Below are positions 1 through 8,019 of a stretch of 33,796 nt of DNA, piece by piece (position 1 is the first letter of the stretch; the number at the start of each line of letters is the position of its first letter). The stretch spans positions 1 to 33,796 of the forward strand of contig JAJPKK010000260.1 of assembly GCA_021323775.1 (NCBI GenBank). The letters are read 5' to 3'. The translations under genes were made by a program, and so were the position numbers. Under the pieces are notes generated by a model. The model did no database searches. It saw nothing but the letters and a program-made list of their open reading frames with translations, and was not told the origin of the DNA. Origin of the DNA: Hyphomicrobiales bacterium. Its GTDB lineage: Bacteria > Pseudomonadota > Alphaproteobacteria > Rhizobiales > Xanthobacteraceae.

Positions 1-2
1 CC

Positions 3-121
3 GTGGCGCGGTCCTGCCGGGTAAGTTTCTTCCTAGTTTTCCACCGGGCCTGGCCCGACCTGCAGCGCATGAAACTTCTGCTACCCGGTGGCGCGGTCCT
101 GCCGGGTAAGTTTCCTCCTAG
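3..121. repeat. Pair of 34-bp direct repeats with a partial inverted copy
   Basis: Positions 3-36 and 88-121 are the same 34 bases with one difference (T/C near the end). Just before the second copy, GAAACTT (71-77) and TACCCGG (82-88) are the reverse complement of CCGGGTA and AAGTTTC inside the repeat (102-114), so the second copy can fold into a split hairpin. No coding frame of known type covers it. The window edge cuts the region, so more copies may lie to the left. Confidence 0.75.
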
Positions 122-156
122 CCGGAAAAGGCGCTTCTTCGGCGCCGCTTTTCCGG
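122..156 (-). terminator. Strong hairpin just past the sugar transferase stop; possible terminator
   Basis: CCGGAAAAG at 122-130 pairs perfectly with CTTTTCCGG at 148-156, and inner GCGC arms extend the stem. It lies about 40 bases beyond the stop codon of the minus-strand sugar transferase, where a terminator is expected. There is no T run after the stem on the minus strand, so it may instead be an mRNA-stabilising or repeat hairpin. Confidence 0.35.
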
Positions 157-194
157 TCGTGTCCGTGTGCAATAGGAAACTCGGGGAGCGGGAT

Positions 195-1688
195 TCAATA
201 AGCGTTCGTGTAGGCGCTTTTCGAAAACAAGGTCATAACCATGATCCGCAGGTCCAGCCAAAACGACCAGTTATCGATGTAATAGAGGTCGTGCTCCACG
301 CGCCGCTGCATCTGCTCAAGCGTCTCGGTGGCGCCACGGCAGCCGTTGACCTGAGCCCATCCGGTAATCCCCGGCTTGACCACATGTCGACGCGAGAACA
401 CGGAAATCTTGCCCTCGAACATTTTGTTATGGGCAGTGGCGTGGGGACGCGGACCAACGATCGACATCTCCCCGCGAAGGACGTTGATAAGCTGTGGCAG
501 TTCGTCGATGTTGGTACGCCGCAGGATCGCGCCGACTCGCGTAACCCGCGAATCATTCCGCACCGCCTGCACGAAATCGTCCCCGTCCTCAAGCCGCGTC
601 ATCGATCGAAACTTGAATACCTTGATCGTCTCGTTGTTGTAGCCATGTCGCGTTTGACGAAACAGAACGGGACCGGACGAATCCAGCTTGATGGCAATCG
701 CCACGAGTGCGAGCAGGGGCGCCAGGACCACGAGCCCCACCGCGGCCACGAAGACGTCAAACACGCGCTTGGCTGCCTGCTGGAGCTGCGACAGCGGAGG
801 TCGCAGCACTTGCATCGTAACGGTGTTGCCAAACTCGACGATTCTTGCGGTTGCCAGACACGCAACGGCGTCCACCAGAACGACGTGCAGCCCGGCCGGC
901 ACCTCCGACAGGGCGCAGACCAGGCCGTTGAGCCGCGACAGGCCGTCCTGCTTGGCTAAAATCAGAATGTCATCGGGCTTGAGGCGTCGGCATCCGTCGA
1001 TCAACCGGCGAAGTTCTCGTTCTGCGTGTTCCGGCGGATCTGCGTCGCCGTTCTGGTCCTGCCGGAGCGGAAGCGGAAATGAACCCACGGTTTCGATTGC
1101 GGTCGCTTTCAGCCGGCTCGCAAATTCTGCCCGATCAATCGCGTCCCCGACCAAGACCACCCGGCGGGCGTTGACGAGGCCGGCGGCGATCGCCGATTGC
1201 AGCCGCGGCTGCCAGAATGCCCGCGCGGCCAGCACGGCGAACCCCACCGTTATGAACTGAAAGACGAAGGTTGCACGTGAATAAAGCTCGGTGATCTTAA
1301 AGAGAAACAATGCTGACAGCAGAAACGAGAATGCCAGCGCGACAGCTCCGAATCCGCTGAACAGAAATGCATGCCGCGATTGCGACTGGCTGTTCTTGTA
1401 GTGGCCAAATCCGAGCGCAATCGCTTCGACGGCCGCCGCCAGGAAAAGGTCGGCGGCGATGTAGAGATGAGAAGAGGGCAGCTCCTTCGCTATCGCTTCA
1501 TGATAAATGGCGCTCGCCAGATATGACGCGCCGAACACAACGAAAAATTCTTGAATCACAAGTTTGGTGACCGCCACCGATAGCGGCTGGGGCCGGCGCG
1601 AGGGCTGGATCGCTTCCTGACTCGAAAGGACAGCGGAGGCCGCGGCGGTCCGGTGATTGAGCAAAGGTCTAGGGTGCTGCGATGGCAT
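195..1688 (-). CDS. Undecaprenyl-phosphate sugar phosphotransferase (exopolysaccharide priming enzyme, WcaJ/ExoY type)
   Basis: A 497-residue inner-membrane enzyme that would transfer a sugar-1-phosphate from a nucleotide sugar to undecaprenyl phosphate, the first step of exopolysaccharide or O-antigen synthesis. Hydrophobic segments lie near residues 41-60, 76-94, 106-131 and 140-157. A nucleotide-binding-like middle domain follows (around 165-290), then a membrane hairpin (310-333) and the catalytic bacterial sugar transferase domain. That domain shows VLFRQ (341-345), KFRSM (359-363), NIDELPQL (393-400), IVGPRPH (410-416) and ITGWAQVNG near 441. Length and domain order fit the full-length polyprenyl glycosylphosphotransferase family. 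The ATG at 1688 is not preceded by a clear Shine-Dalgarno, so the start is uncertain. Sugar specificity (glucose, galactose or other) cannot be read from the sequence. Upstream on the minus strand is an AT-rich stretch likely to hold its promoter. Confidence 0.93.
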   Translation of the reverse strand: MPSQHPRPLLNHRTAAASAVLSSQEAIQPSRRPQPLSVAVTKLVIQEFFVVFGASYLASAIYHEAIAKELPSSHLYIAADLFLAAAVEAIALGFGHYKNSQSQSRHAFLFSGFGAVALAFSFLLSALFLFKITELYSRATFVFQFITVGFAVLAARAFWQPRLQSAIAAGLVNARRVVLVGDAIDRAEFASRLKATAIETVGSFPLPLRQDQNGDADPPEHAERELRRLIDGCRRLKPDDILILAKQDGLSRLNGLVCALSEVPAGLHVVLVDAVACLATARIVEFGNTVTMQVLRPPLSQLQQAAKRVFDVFVAAVGLVVLAPLLALVAIAIKLDSSGPVLFRQTRHGYNNETIKVFKFRSMTRLEDGDDFVQAVRNDSRVTRVGAILRRTNIDELPQLINVLRGEMSIVGPRPHATAHNKMFEGKISVFSRRHVVKPGITGWAQVNGCRGATETLEQMQRRVEHDLYYIDNWSFWLDLRIMVMTLFSKSAYTNAY

Positions 1689-2130
1689 TGCGAGAGGAGT
1701 CTATGCTTTGCGGGGTCATTTCAAGGGCTAATATAACATAACATTACCAAATTAACGACGCAAGTGTGATAATTCAGTGATAAGCAGCTTCAGCAAGCGA
1801 CGCCGAGGGATCCCGTTGTCGGCCCGCCCCTGAAAAGGCGCACGGCGCCCAAATTTTCGTGCCCGAACAGACCGGTTGCTGCCGAGCCGCGATGCAAGGA
1901 TATGGACTGAGTTGGCGCTGCGGGCGCGGGGCTGCGCCGCATTAAACCGTGGTATGAGAAGATCATAATGAACGACGCTCCGCATCGGCGGTGAGGCAGG
2001 GCATCCGAGGCTGTCCATCCGAGGCTGCTCGTGAATGCATCCCTATTCCATACCTCGCGCGTGCTTTGGAGGCCGCGGGAATGTAAGGTGCCGCGGCTGG
2101 GCCCGGCCATCTCGACTTGGGACAGTTCGA
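1689..2130. other. Intergenic region upstream of the sugar transferase
   Basis: No gene is supported here. Positions 1726-1785 are strikingly AT-rich compared with the rest and include a minus-strand -10-like TATATT (plus 1730-1735), but no convincing -35 at the right spacing. This is the best place for the promoter of the sugar transferase gene. The open frames in the rest have biased composition and no ribosome binding site. Confidence 0.4.
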
Positions 2131-2322
2131 TCAGTTGTTTTGCAGCGCCTCGCGCAAAGCCGTTGTGTCTCGCTCTAATTGGGCCACCATGTTCTGCAAC
2201 CTGCGATTCTCGGCTTGAAGGAACGCCAGCAGACTGACTGGACGACACGCGGATCTTCCATGGCTCTGCTCCTGCAAACGTGACTTCACATTCGGGATTC
2301 TCAACACGCTTATCGAACTCAT
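2131..2322 (-). CDS. Small coiled-coil protein of unknown function
   Basis: A 63-residue protein. The ATG at 2322 is preceded on the minus strand by GAGGAG seven bases upstream, a strong ribosome binding site that makes this short frame credible. Residues about 30-63 form a heptad-patterned helix (FLQAENRRLQNMVAQLERD), with Leu, Met and Val at the a/d positions and many Gln, Glu and Arg, so a short parallel coiled coil is likely. The first 30 residues are basic and probably flexible. The C-terminal half resembles the leucine-zipper segment of IS3-type OrfA transposases and of small rhizobial regulators, but there is no helix-turn-helix here, so it is not a transposase remnant by itself. It sits in the same orientation as the polysaccharide priming gene about 440 bases upstream of it, so a regulatory or scaffolding role in polysaccharide synthesis is possible but is inference. 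Confidence 0.65.
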   Translation of the reverse strand: MSSISVLRIPNVKSRLQEQSHGRSACRPVSLLAFLQAENRRLQNMVAQLERDTTALREALQNN

Positions 2323-3288
2323 GGCAGCTCCTCGTTATCTTATTTTATGCAAACGAACTTCGTAGCGCGTGCACCAGTGTTTGAACTCAACCTCAGCCCC
2401 GCGGCGAACTCAGCCCGGCGCTATCTTCACTCTTCACCGCGGGGGATCGTCTTTCCGGAAAGATTAGTCTCCCGTCCCGCCGGAAGGTTCGATCGCGCTC
2501 AAGGAGGGCAAAGAGGGACGAAGACAGAGGCACAGCAACGACTACCGGCCGAAAGCTATGGCGCGGCACTCGCTGCGGCGTCCGCGACCGCTGAATGGTC
2601 GAGATCGAGCGCCCGCAATTTGCGCGCGATCATGACCGCGAACCCGGACGCTCCGGTTCGGGCAATGGCGGGCAAAACGGACTCCATGTGATGCAGGGAT
2701 ACCCACGTCAGCCCCCTCTCGTTTGTTGGCAAATTGGCGGTTTGATTATGGCAGACCCACACTCTGCTTGCCTCGGCTACCACAGGCGGAATGCGTATAC
2801 AAGCGGACAAAGGTCGGTTATTACGCAAGTTAATGTCGCACTGTGCGGCCGAAGCGCCATGCTTCTGGCTTAATCTAGGCCAGTTTGCGTGCGCATGTGG
2901 GCGCTGCTTTGAAAATATCGAAGCGCTTCTGCGACTTAGGGCCCGTAAGCTGGGCCCCGCGGCGGCGCGCTGTCCTCGATTTTGCGCTCGACCAGTTGCC
3001 GCTAACGAAAGCACACGCTCTGGGGAAATTTGTCGATACCATGTTGATATCTGGTCTGGAGCCAGACTTTATGGGAGCATGGTCGTGGCTGAAGTTGGCC
3101 AGCCAAAACGGGCGCGCCAGGGCGTGAGACTGTCTGCGGCTGATTCCGAGATGCTTTCGAGGGACATTTTCCTACATGGCAAGCGGCGCCGCCGTCCGAA
3201 TCGCGGTCCATGCGCAAAATTGTCTGCGGCCGTCCCAGCGCCGCACATTTAACACGCGAAGCGCGGCGTTGCTCGCCGCCTGCCCGTT
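2323..3288. other. Long intergenic region without a supported gene
   Basis: About 970 bases lie between the small coiled-coil gene and the large glycosyltransferase gene. Several open frames of 80-150 codons exist on both strands. None has a ribosome binding site, a recognisable domain or normal residue composition, and they overlap one another. Base composition is mixed. The region may hold promoters or non-coding RNA that I cannot recognise, or decayed sequence. Confidence 0.4.
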
Positions 3289-3328
3289 AACTTGCTAACA
3301 ACTTGCCTTGAACTTGCTGACAACTTGC
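3289..3328 (+). repeat. Two tandem copies of a 22-bp repeat upstream of the glycosyltransferase gene
   Basis: AACTTGCTAACAACTTGCC at 3289-3307 is repeated from 3311 as AACTTGCTGACAACTTGC (one base changed), giving a 22-bp period, about two helical turns. Each unit itself contains AACTTGC twice. A possible TTG start codon (3308) of the downstream gene falls between the copies, which argues that translation really starts at the ATG at 3377 and that the repeat is a control site. Confidence 0.7.
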
Positions 3329-3376
3329 GCGAAAACTCTGCGCCGCTCCACCGCTTCTCGTGTGAGAACTCGTCGT

Positions 3377-6300
3377 ATGGCGAACAACGATGGTCTGTTC
3401 GCAGCCAGCCGCAATCGGACAGCCGCCGATGAGCCGCCCGTCGCGGAGCCGGCGGAGTTGCTCCCCAGGCTCAGGGGGCGCGTTCCGGTAACACTTGGGG
3501 GCATTCCGATCGACTCAGCCGTCTTGCTGCCGGCGGACCATCTCCACACCGAATCTGCGTGGAATCAGCATATTCCGTTCGCGTTCTGGCTTGTGCAGGC
3601 GCACGCGCCGTCCATTTTTGTGGAGCTGGGCACGTTTCGCGGCACGTCGTATTTTTCATTTTGCCAGGCGGTCGCCGCCCTCAAGCTTCCAACCCGCTGC
3701 TTTGCGGTCGATACCTGGCAAGGAGACTCGCACACCGGATTCTATGATCAATCGGTGTTCGCCCAGGTCAATGCGTGCAATGAGCGCAAATATGCGGGCT
3801 TCTCGCGCCTGGTGCGATCGAGCTTCGACAAAGCCTTGCCGCATTTCCTCGACGGCTCGATCGATCTTCTGCACATTGACGGCCTGCACACCTATGAGGC
3901 CTGCAGGCACGATTTCGAGTGCTGGCTGCCGAAGCTGTCGCCGCGGGCGATCGTGCTGTTCCATGACACCAACGTGCGAGAGCGCGGCTTCGGCGTATAT
4001 CGCCTGTGGGCCGAGCTCATCGCGCGCTATCCGCATTTCGAATTCGTCCACGAGCACGGCTTGGGCGTGCTCGGCGTCGGCGCGGCGCTCGATGGTCCGG
4101 TGTGCGAGCTGTTCGCCGCCGCCCATGATGCTGGTTTGACCTGCGCGATCCGCTCGGCTTTCTGGCGGCTCGCAAGCACTGCGCGAGCCGAAATAGACCT
4201 CAAGTCCGCCGGCGAGGAGAGGGCAAGGCTGGAGACGCTGCTGAGCGCAACGATAAGCCAAGGCGAGATCGAGGTTTCCCGCCTCAATGCCGAGCTGGAG
4301 CATCTGCGCCGCGCTCTTGATGAAAAGGAGCGCCGGGCCGCGGAGCTGACGGCGCGGTGCGCCGCCGCGAGCGATGAGAAGGCGCAGCTTGATGCGGCGC
4401 TCGGCGCGATGCGCGACGCGCAGGCCGAGCTTGCCGCCGCGTTGGACGCGGCGCGCAGCGAGAACGGAGAACTTGGCGCCGAGTTGGCCGCAGCGCGCAG
4501 GGAAACGGCGGAACTCAGGGCGGCGCTGGTTGCGGCAGATGATAAGCAGACCGAACTTGCCGCGGCGCTCGCGGCGGCGCGCGGCCAGAACGCTGAGCTT
4601 GGGACGGCGCTCGCGGCGGCGCGCAGCGAAAACGCCGCCCTTGACGCCGCGCTTGCGGCCGCGCGCCGGGAGGGCGCTGATCGGCAAGCCGCATTGGAGG
4701 AGAAGGCCGCGGAGCTGGCGGCGGTTCGCAGTCGCGCCGAGCGGGCCGAAGCGGACCTCGCGGCGGCGCGCAGGGAGCTTGACGCCGTCGCCCGCAGCGC
4801 GAGCTGGCGGATCACCCGGCCGCTTCGGCAGGTCGCCGCGAGGGCGCGGTTCGCGCGGGGCATCGGTCGAGTGGCGAAGCGGCTTCGATGGATCAAGCGC
4901 GCCGGGGCCCGCCTTCAAGAGCATTTCCTGCTGAGACCGAAGGTCAGATTGCTTGCCGCATCCGGCTTGTTCGACAGCGATTGGTATCTTGAGCAATATC
5001 CGGATGTCCGCGCCGCCGGCGTCAATCCTCTCATTCACTACCTACGGCACGGCGCCGCAGAAGGCCGCGACCCGAACCCGCTGTTCGACAGCGACTGGTA
5101 TCTCGACCGCTATCCGGACGTCCGCGCCGCCGGCGTCAATCCCGTGGTGCACTATCTGCGCTACGGCGCGAGGGAGGGACGGGATCCGAATCCGTTCTTC
5201 GATACCGACTGGTATCTCAACGAGTATCCAGATGTGCGGGCTGCCAGTCCTAACCCGCTCGCGCATTACTTGCAGTACGGGGCGGCCGAAGGGCGCGACC
5301 CGAGCTCGTTGTTTGACAGCGACTGGTATCTCGACCACAACCACGATGTCCGCGCCGCTGGCGCCAATCCGCTCGCGCATTATTTGCGGCATGGGGCGGT
5401 TGAGGGGAGAGAGGCAAGGCCGCCTCTCAGTTACCAGCAATGGATTGAGAGGTACGACGCCATCTCCGCCAGTGATATTGCGGAGATGGAGCAGCGTGCG
5501 AAGCTCTTTTCAAAACGTCCCCTTGTCTCAGTCGTCATGCCTACATACAACACGCCGGAAAGATTTCTTCGCGAGGCGATCGAAAGCGTACGCGCGCAGA
5601 CCTATGACCGATGGGAACTCTGCATCGCAGATGACTGTTCAACCGAGCCTCATGTCCGCCGCGTGCTTGCGGAGTACGCGCAGGCCGATCCTCGCATCAG
5701 AGTCGTCTATCGCAAAGAAAACGGCCACATCTCTCGTGCGTCGAATTCAGCATTGGACTTGGCCGTCGGTGAATGGGTGGTCTTGTTGGATCACGATGAT
5801 CTTCTCGCTCCCCACGCGTTATTCTGTGTGGTCGACTCTATCAATCGTAATAGCGAGGTGATGTTGATCTACTCCGACGAGGACAAGATCGGCACCGATG
5901 GCGCGCGGCAAGACCCATACTTCAAGAGCGATTGGAATCCGGATTTGTTTCTTTCCCATAACATGTTCTGCCATCTGGGAGCGTATAGGCGGGACCTCGT
6001 CACGAGCGTCGGCGGCTTTCGGCCAGGATTTGAGGGGGCTCAGGATTATGATTTAGTTCTGCGGTGCATTGAAATGGTTTCCTATGAACACATCCATCAT
6101 ATCCCCCACGTATTGTATCATTGGCGGATAACTCCGGGCAGCACATCACGTGACGTGAATGAAAAGCCTTATGCAATGAGTGCGGGCGAGAGAGCGCTGA
6201 ACGAGCACCTGGAGAGACGCAAACTGGATGCAAAAGCAGAATACGTTGGAGTTGGTTACCGTGTAAGGTACGAAATTCCGTCGCCTGCACCCAAAGTGAC

Positions 6301-7207
6301 GCTGATTATTCCGACCCGGAATGGACGGAATCTCTTGGAACGATGTGTTTCAAGTATTTTGAAACTAACCACTTACTCGAACTACGACATTATTATCGTT
6401 GATAATGGATCTGATGACCAAGGAACAATAGATTATTTTCGCGAACTAAAGCGCCTGGAAAACATTCATATAAAACGCGACAATCGCCCATTTAACTATT
6501 CAGCGCTTAACAATGCTGCGGTCGCATCTGCCTCGGGGTCGATTATTGGGTTAATTAATAACGATATCGAAGTCATCTCCCCTGATTGGCTTACTGAAAT
6601 GATTAGCCTCGCCATTCAACCCGGTGTCGGAGCCGTGGGGGCGCGCTTATGGTACCCAAATGATACGATTCAACACGCCGGTGTAGTAATCGGGATAGGG
6701 GGAGTTGCCGGCCACGCGCACAAGTACTTAAAACGTGGTATTTCGGGGTATTTCAACCGAGCTGCTCTCCTGCAATCGTTTTCTGCGGTTACTGGTGCGT
6801 GTCTCGTCGTTCGAAAAGAGCTATATCTCGAAGCAGGCGGATTGAACGAACGTGATCTCGCTATTGCATTCAACGATATCGATCTTTGCCTAAAACTTCG
6901 CAAGATGGGATATCGCAACGTCTGGACCCCATATGCTGAACTTTACCATTACGAGTCCGCAAGTCGCGGCAGTGATGATACTCCGGAGAAGCGCGCGCGT
7001 TCGGAGGCCGAGGGCCGTTACATGCAAGACCGTTGGGGGGAATCGCTTCACCGCGACCCTGCCTATAACCCAAATTTGACCCTCCACCGAGAGGACTTCT
7101 CCCTCGCGTTTCCTCCCAGGATCGGGAAACCGTGGCGCGAGAGAGGCGCGACGCAGACGAAGTACAAGTTCAGTCGTGAACCGCTTCGCGGAGGTGTGGT
7201 GCAGTGA
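3377..7207 (+). CDS. Giant multidomain protein: methyltransferase, coiled coil, four 38-residue repeats and two GT2 glycosyltransferase domains
   Basis: About 1,276 residues from the ATG at 3377. A TTG at 3308 would give 1,299, and the residue numbers here count from that TTG. A class I SAM-methyltransferase-like domain comes first: VELGTFRGTSY from 105, LLHIDGLHTY 187-196, LFHDTN 217-222. A very Ala/Glu/Arg-rich coiled coil (about 290-495) follows, ending in the SASWRITRPLR motif often seen before polysaccharide glycosyltransferase modules. Four tandem 38-residue repeats occupy 555-706 (FDSDWYL..YPDVRAAG..P..HYLR.GA.EGRDP). The first GT-A domain starts at 738 (VSVVMPTYN) with LLDHDD at 826-831 and YSDEDK. 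The second starts at 995 (VTLIIPTRNG) with INNDIE 1083-1088. It probably works at the inner membrane or cytosol in surface-polysaccharide assembly, adding and perhaps capping sugars. The next gene overlaps its stop. Base composition drops from about residue 710 onward. The domains are clear; the sugars are unknown. Confidence 0.93.
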   Translation: MANNDGLFAASRNRTAADEPPVAEPAELLPRLRGRVPVTLGGIPIDSAVLLPADHLHTESAWNQHIPFAFWLVQAHAPSIFVELGTFRGTSYFSFCQAVAALKLPTRCFAVDTWQGDSHTGFYDQSVFAQVNACNERKYAGFSRLVRSSFDKALPHFLDGSIDLLHIDGLHTYEACRHDFECWLPKLSPRAIVLFHDTNVRERGFGVYRLWAELIARYPHFEFVHEHGLGVLGVGAALDGPVCELFAAAHDAGLTCAIRSAFWRLASTARAEIDLKSAGEERARLETLLSATISQGEIEVSRLNAELEHLRRALDEKERRAAELTARCAAASDEKAQLDAALGAMRDAQAELAAALDAARSENGELGAELAAARRETAELRAALVAADDKQTELAAALAAARGQNAELGTALAAARSENAALDAALAAARREGADRQAALEEKAAELAAVRSRAERAEADLAAARRELDAVARSASWRITRPLRQVAARARFARGIGRVAKRLRWIKRAGARLQEHFLLRPKVRLLAASGLFDSDWYLEQYPDVRAAGVNPLIHYLRHGAAEGRDPNPLFDSDWYLDRYPDVRAAGVNPVVHYLRYGAREGRDPNPFFDTDWYLNEYPDVRAASPNPLAHYLQYGAAEGRDPSSLFDSDWYLDHNHDVRAAGANPLAHYLRHGAVEGREARPPLSYQQWIERYDAISASDIAEMEQRAKLFSKRPLVSVVMPTYNTPERFLREAIESVRAQTYDRWELCIADDCSTEPHVRRVLAEYAQADPRIRVVYRKENGHISRASNSALDLAVGEWVVLLDHDDLLAPHALFCVVDSINRNSEVMLIYSDEDKIGTDGARQDPYFKSDWNPDLFLSHNMFCHLGAYRRDLVTSVGGFRPGFEGAQDYDLVLRCIEMVSYEHIHHIPHVLYHWRITPGSTSRDVNEKPYAMSAGERALNEHLERRKLDAKAEYVGVGYRVRYEIPSPAPKVTLIIPTRNGRNLLERCVSSILKLTTYSNYDIIIVDNGSDDQGTIDYFRELKRLENIHIKRDNRPFNYSALNNAAVASASGSIIGLINNDIEVISPDWLTEMISLAIQPGVGAVGARLWYPNDTIQHAGVVIGIGGVAGHAHKYLKRGISGYFNRAALLQSFSAVTGACLVVRKELYLEAGGLNERDLAIAFNDIDLCLKLRKMGYRNVWTPYAELYHYESASRGSDDTPEKRARSEAEGRYMQDRWGESLHRDPAYNPNLTLHREDFSLAFPPRIGKPWRERGATQTKYKFSREPLRGGVVQ

Positions 7208-8019
7208 TGACTGATTTGGGCAGGAAATCAAAGGTCTTTCACTGCCTCGATCTGAAAGGTCTTGGCCTCGAAATAGGCCCAAGCCACAGTCCAATAGCGC
7301 CGAAACGTGAAGGCTTTAATGTCAAGATTCTCGATCATCTCTCGGCCGACGGCTTGAAAAAAAAGTACGCTGATCACGGAGTTCCGCTCGAAAATATCGA
7401 GGACGTCGACTACGTGTGGAGCGGCGAGCCGTTCGCCGCACTTGTCGGCCGGGAGCATGTGTTCGATTGGATCATAGCGTCGCACGTGATCGAACATACC
7501 CCATGCCTGATAACGTTTCTGCAGAACTGCGAAAGGCTTCTGAAAGAGAACGGATTATTGTCTCTGATTATTCCCGATAAGAGATACTGCTTCGATCTTT
7601 ACAGGGAGAAAACGGGCCTCGCCTCTGTTCTGGATGCCTTCCGGGAAAAACGTAAAATTCACAGTCCTGGCACTGCGGCCGAGTATTTTCTCAGCGTGGT
7701 GAGCAAAAATGGAGATATCGCTTGGTCGCAAGGTGCCGACGGCGAGACCAAATTTGTACATGGCCTCAACGACGCCAAGCAGGCGATTGAAGCGATCGAG
7801 AACGACGGGGCATTTCTCGACCTCCACAGCTGGGTTTTCACCCCGTACTCATTTCGACTGTTGATTGAGGATCTTCATCAATTGGGCTACATACGATTGC
7901 GAGAGCGATGCTTCTTCGACACCGAGGGATGTGAGTTCTATATTACGCTCGACCCACAGGGCTTCGGGCCTGGGCTCACGCGGTTGGAACTGGCCAGGCT
8001 TAACGCTCAGCAGGTGTAG
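7204..8019 (+). CDS. SAM-dependent methyltransferase of the polysaccharide cluster
   Basis: A 271-residue class I methyltransferase. The SAM-binding motif I is LEIGPSHSP (22-30). FDWIIASHVIEHT (87-99) matches the acidic/His motif typical of Methyltransf_11-type enzymes, followed by LLKENGLLSLIIPDK, the usual strand after helix D. The start is GTG at 7204 or ATG at 7207; both overlap the TGA of the preceding glycosyltransferase, and GGAGG at 7190-7194 is spaced best for the GTG. The overlap implies translational coupling, so it likely methylates a sugar or a chain end made by the neighbouring glycosyltransferase. Its 3' end overlaps the convergent acyltransferase gene by 13 bases. AT content is higher than in the housekeeping genes. 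The acceptor substrate is not known. Confidence 0.9.
   Translation: MMTDLGRKSKVFHCLDLKGLGLEIGPSHSPIAPKREGFNVKILDHLSADGLKKKYADHGVPLENIEDVDYVWSGEPFAALVGREHVFDWIIASHVIEHTPCLITFLQNCERLLKENGLLSLIIPDKRYCFDLYREKTGLASVLDAFREKRKIHSPGTAAEYFLSVVSKNGDIAWSQGADGETKFVHGLNDAKQAIEAIENDGAFLDLHSWVFTPYSFRLLIEDLHQLGYIRLRERCFFDTEGCEFYITLDPQGFGPGLTRLELARLNAQQV

Noticed and set aside
2556-3252. Overlapping frames of about 150 codons on both strands
   Set aside because: No motif, no ribosome binding site, atypical composition, and mutual overlap.
3656-5038. 460-codon open frame antisense to the giant glycosyltransferase gene
   Set aside because: It mirrors the GC-rich coiled-coil and repeat coding sequence, has Arg/Ala/Gly-biased composition and no ribosome binding site.
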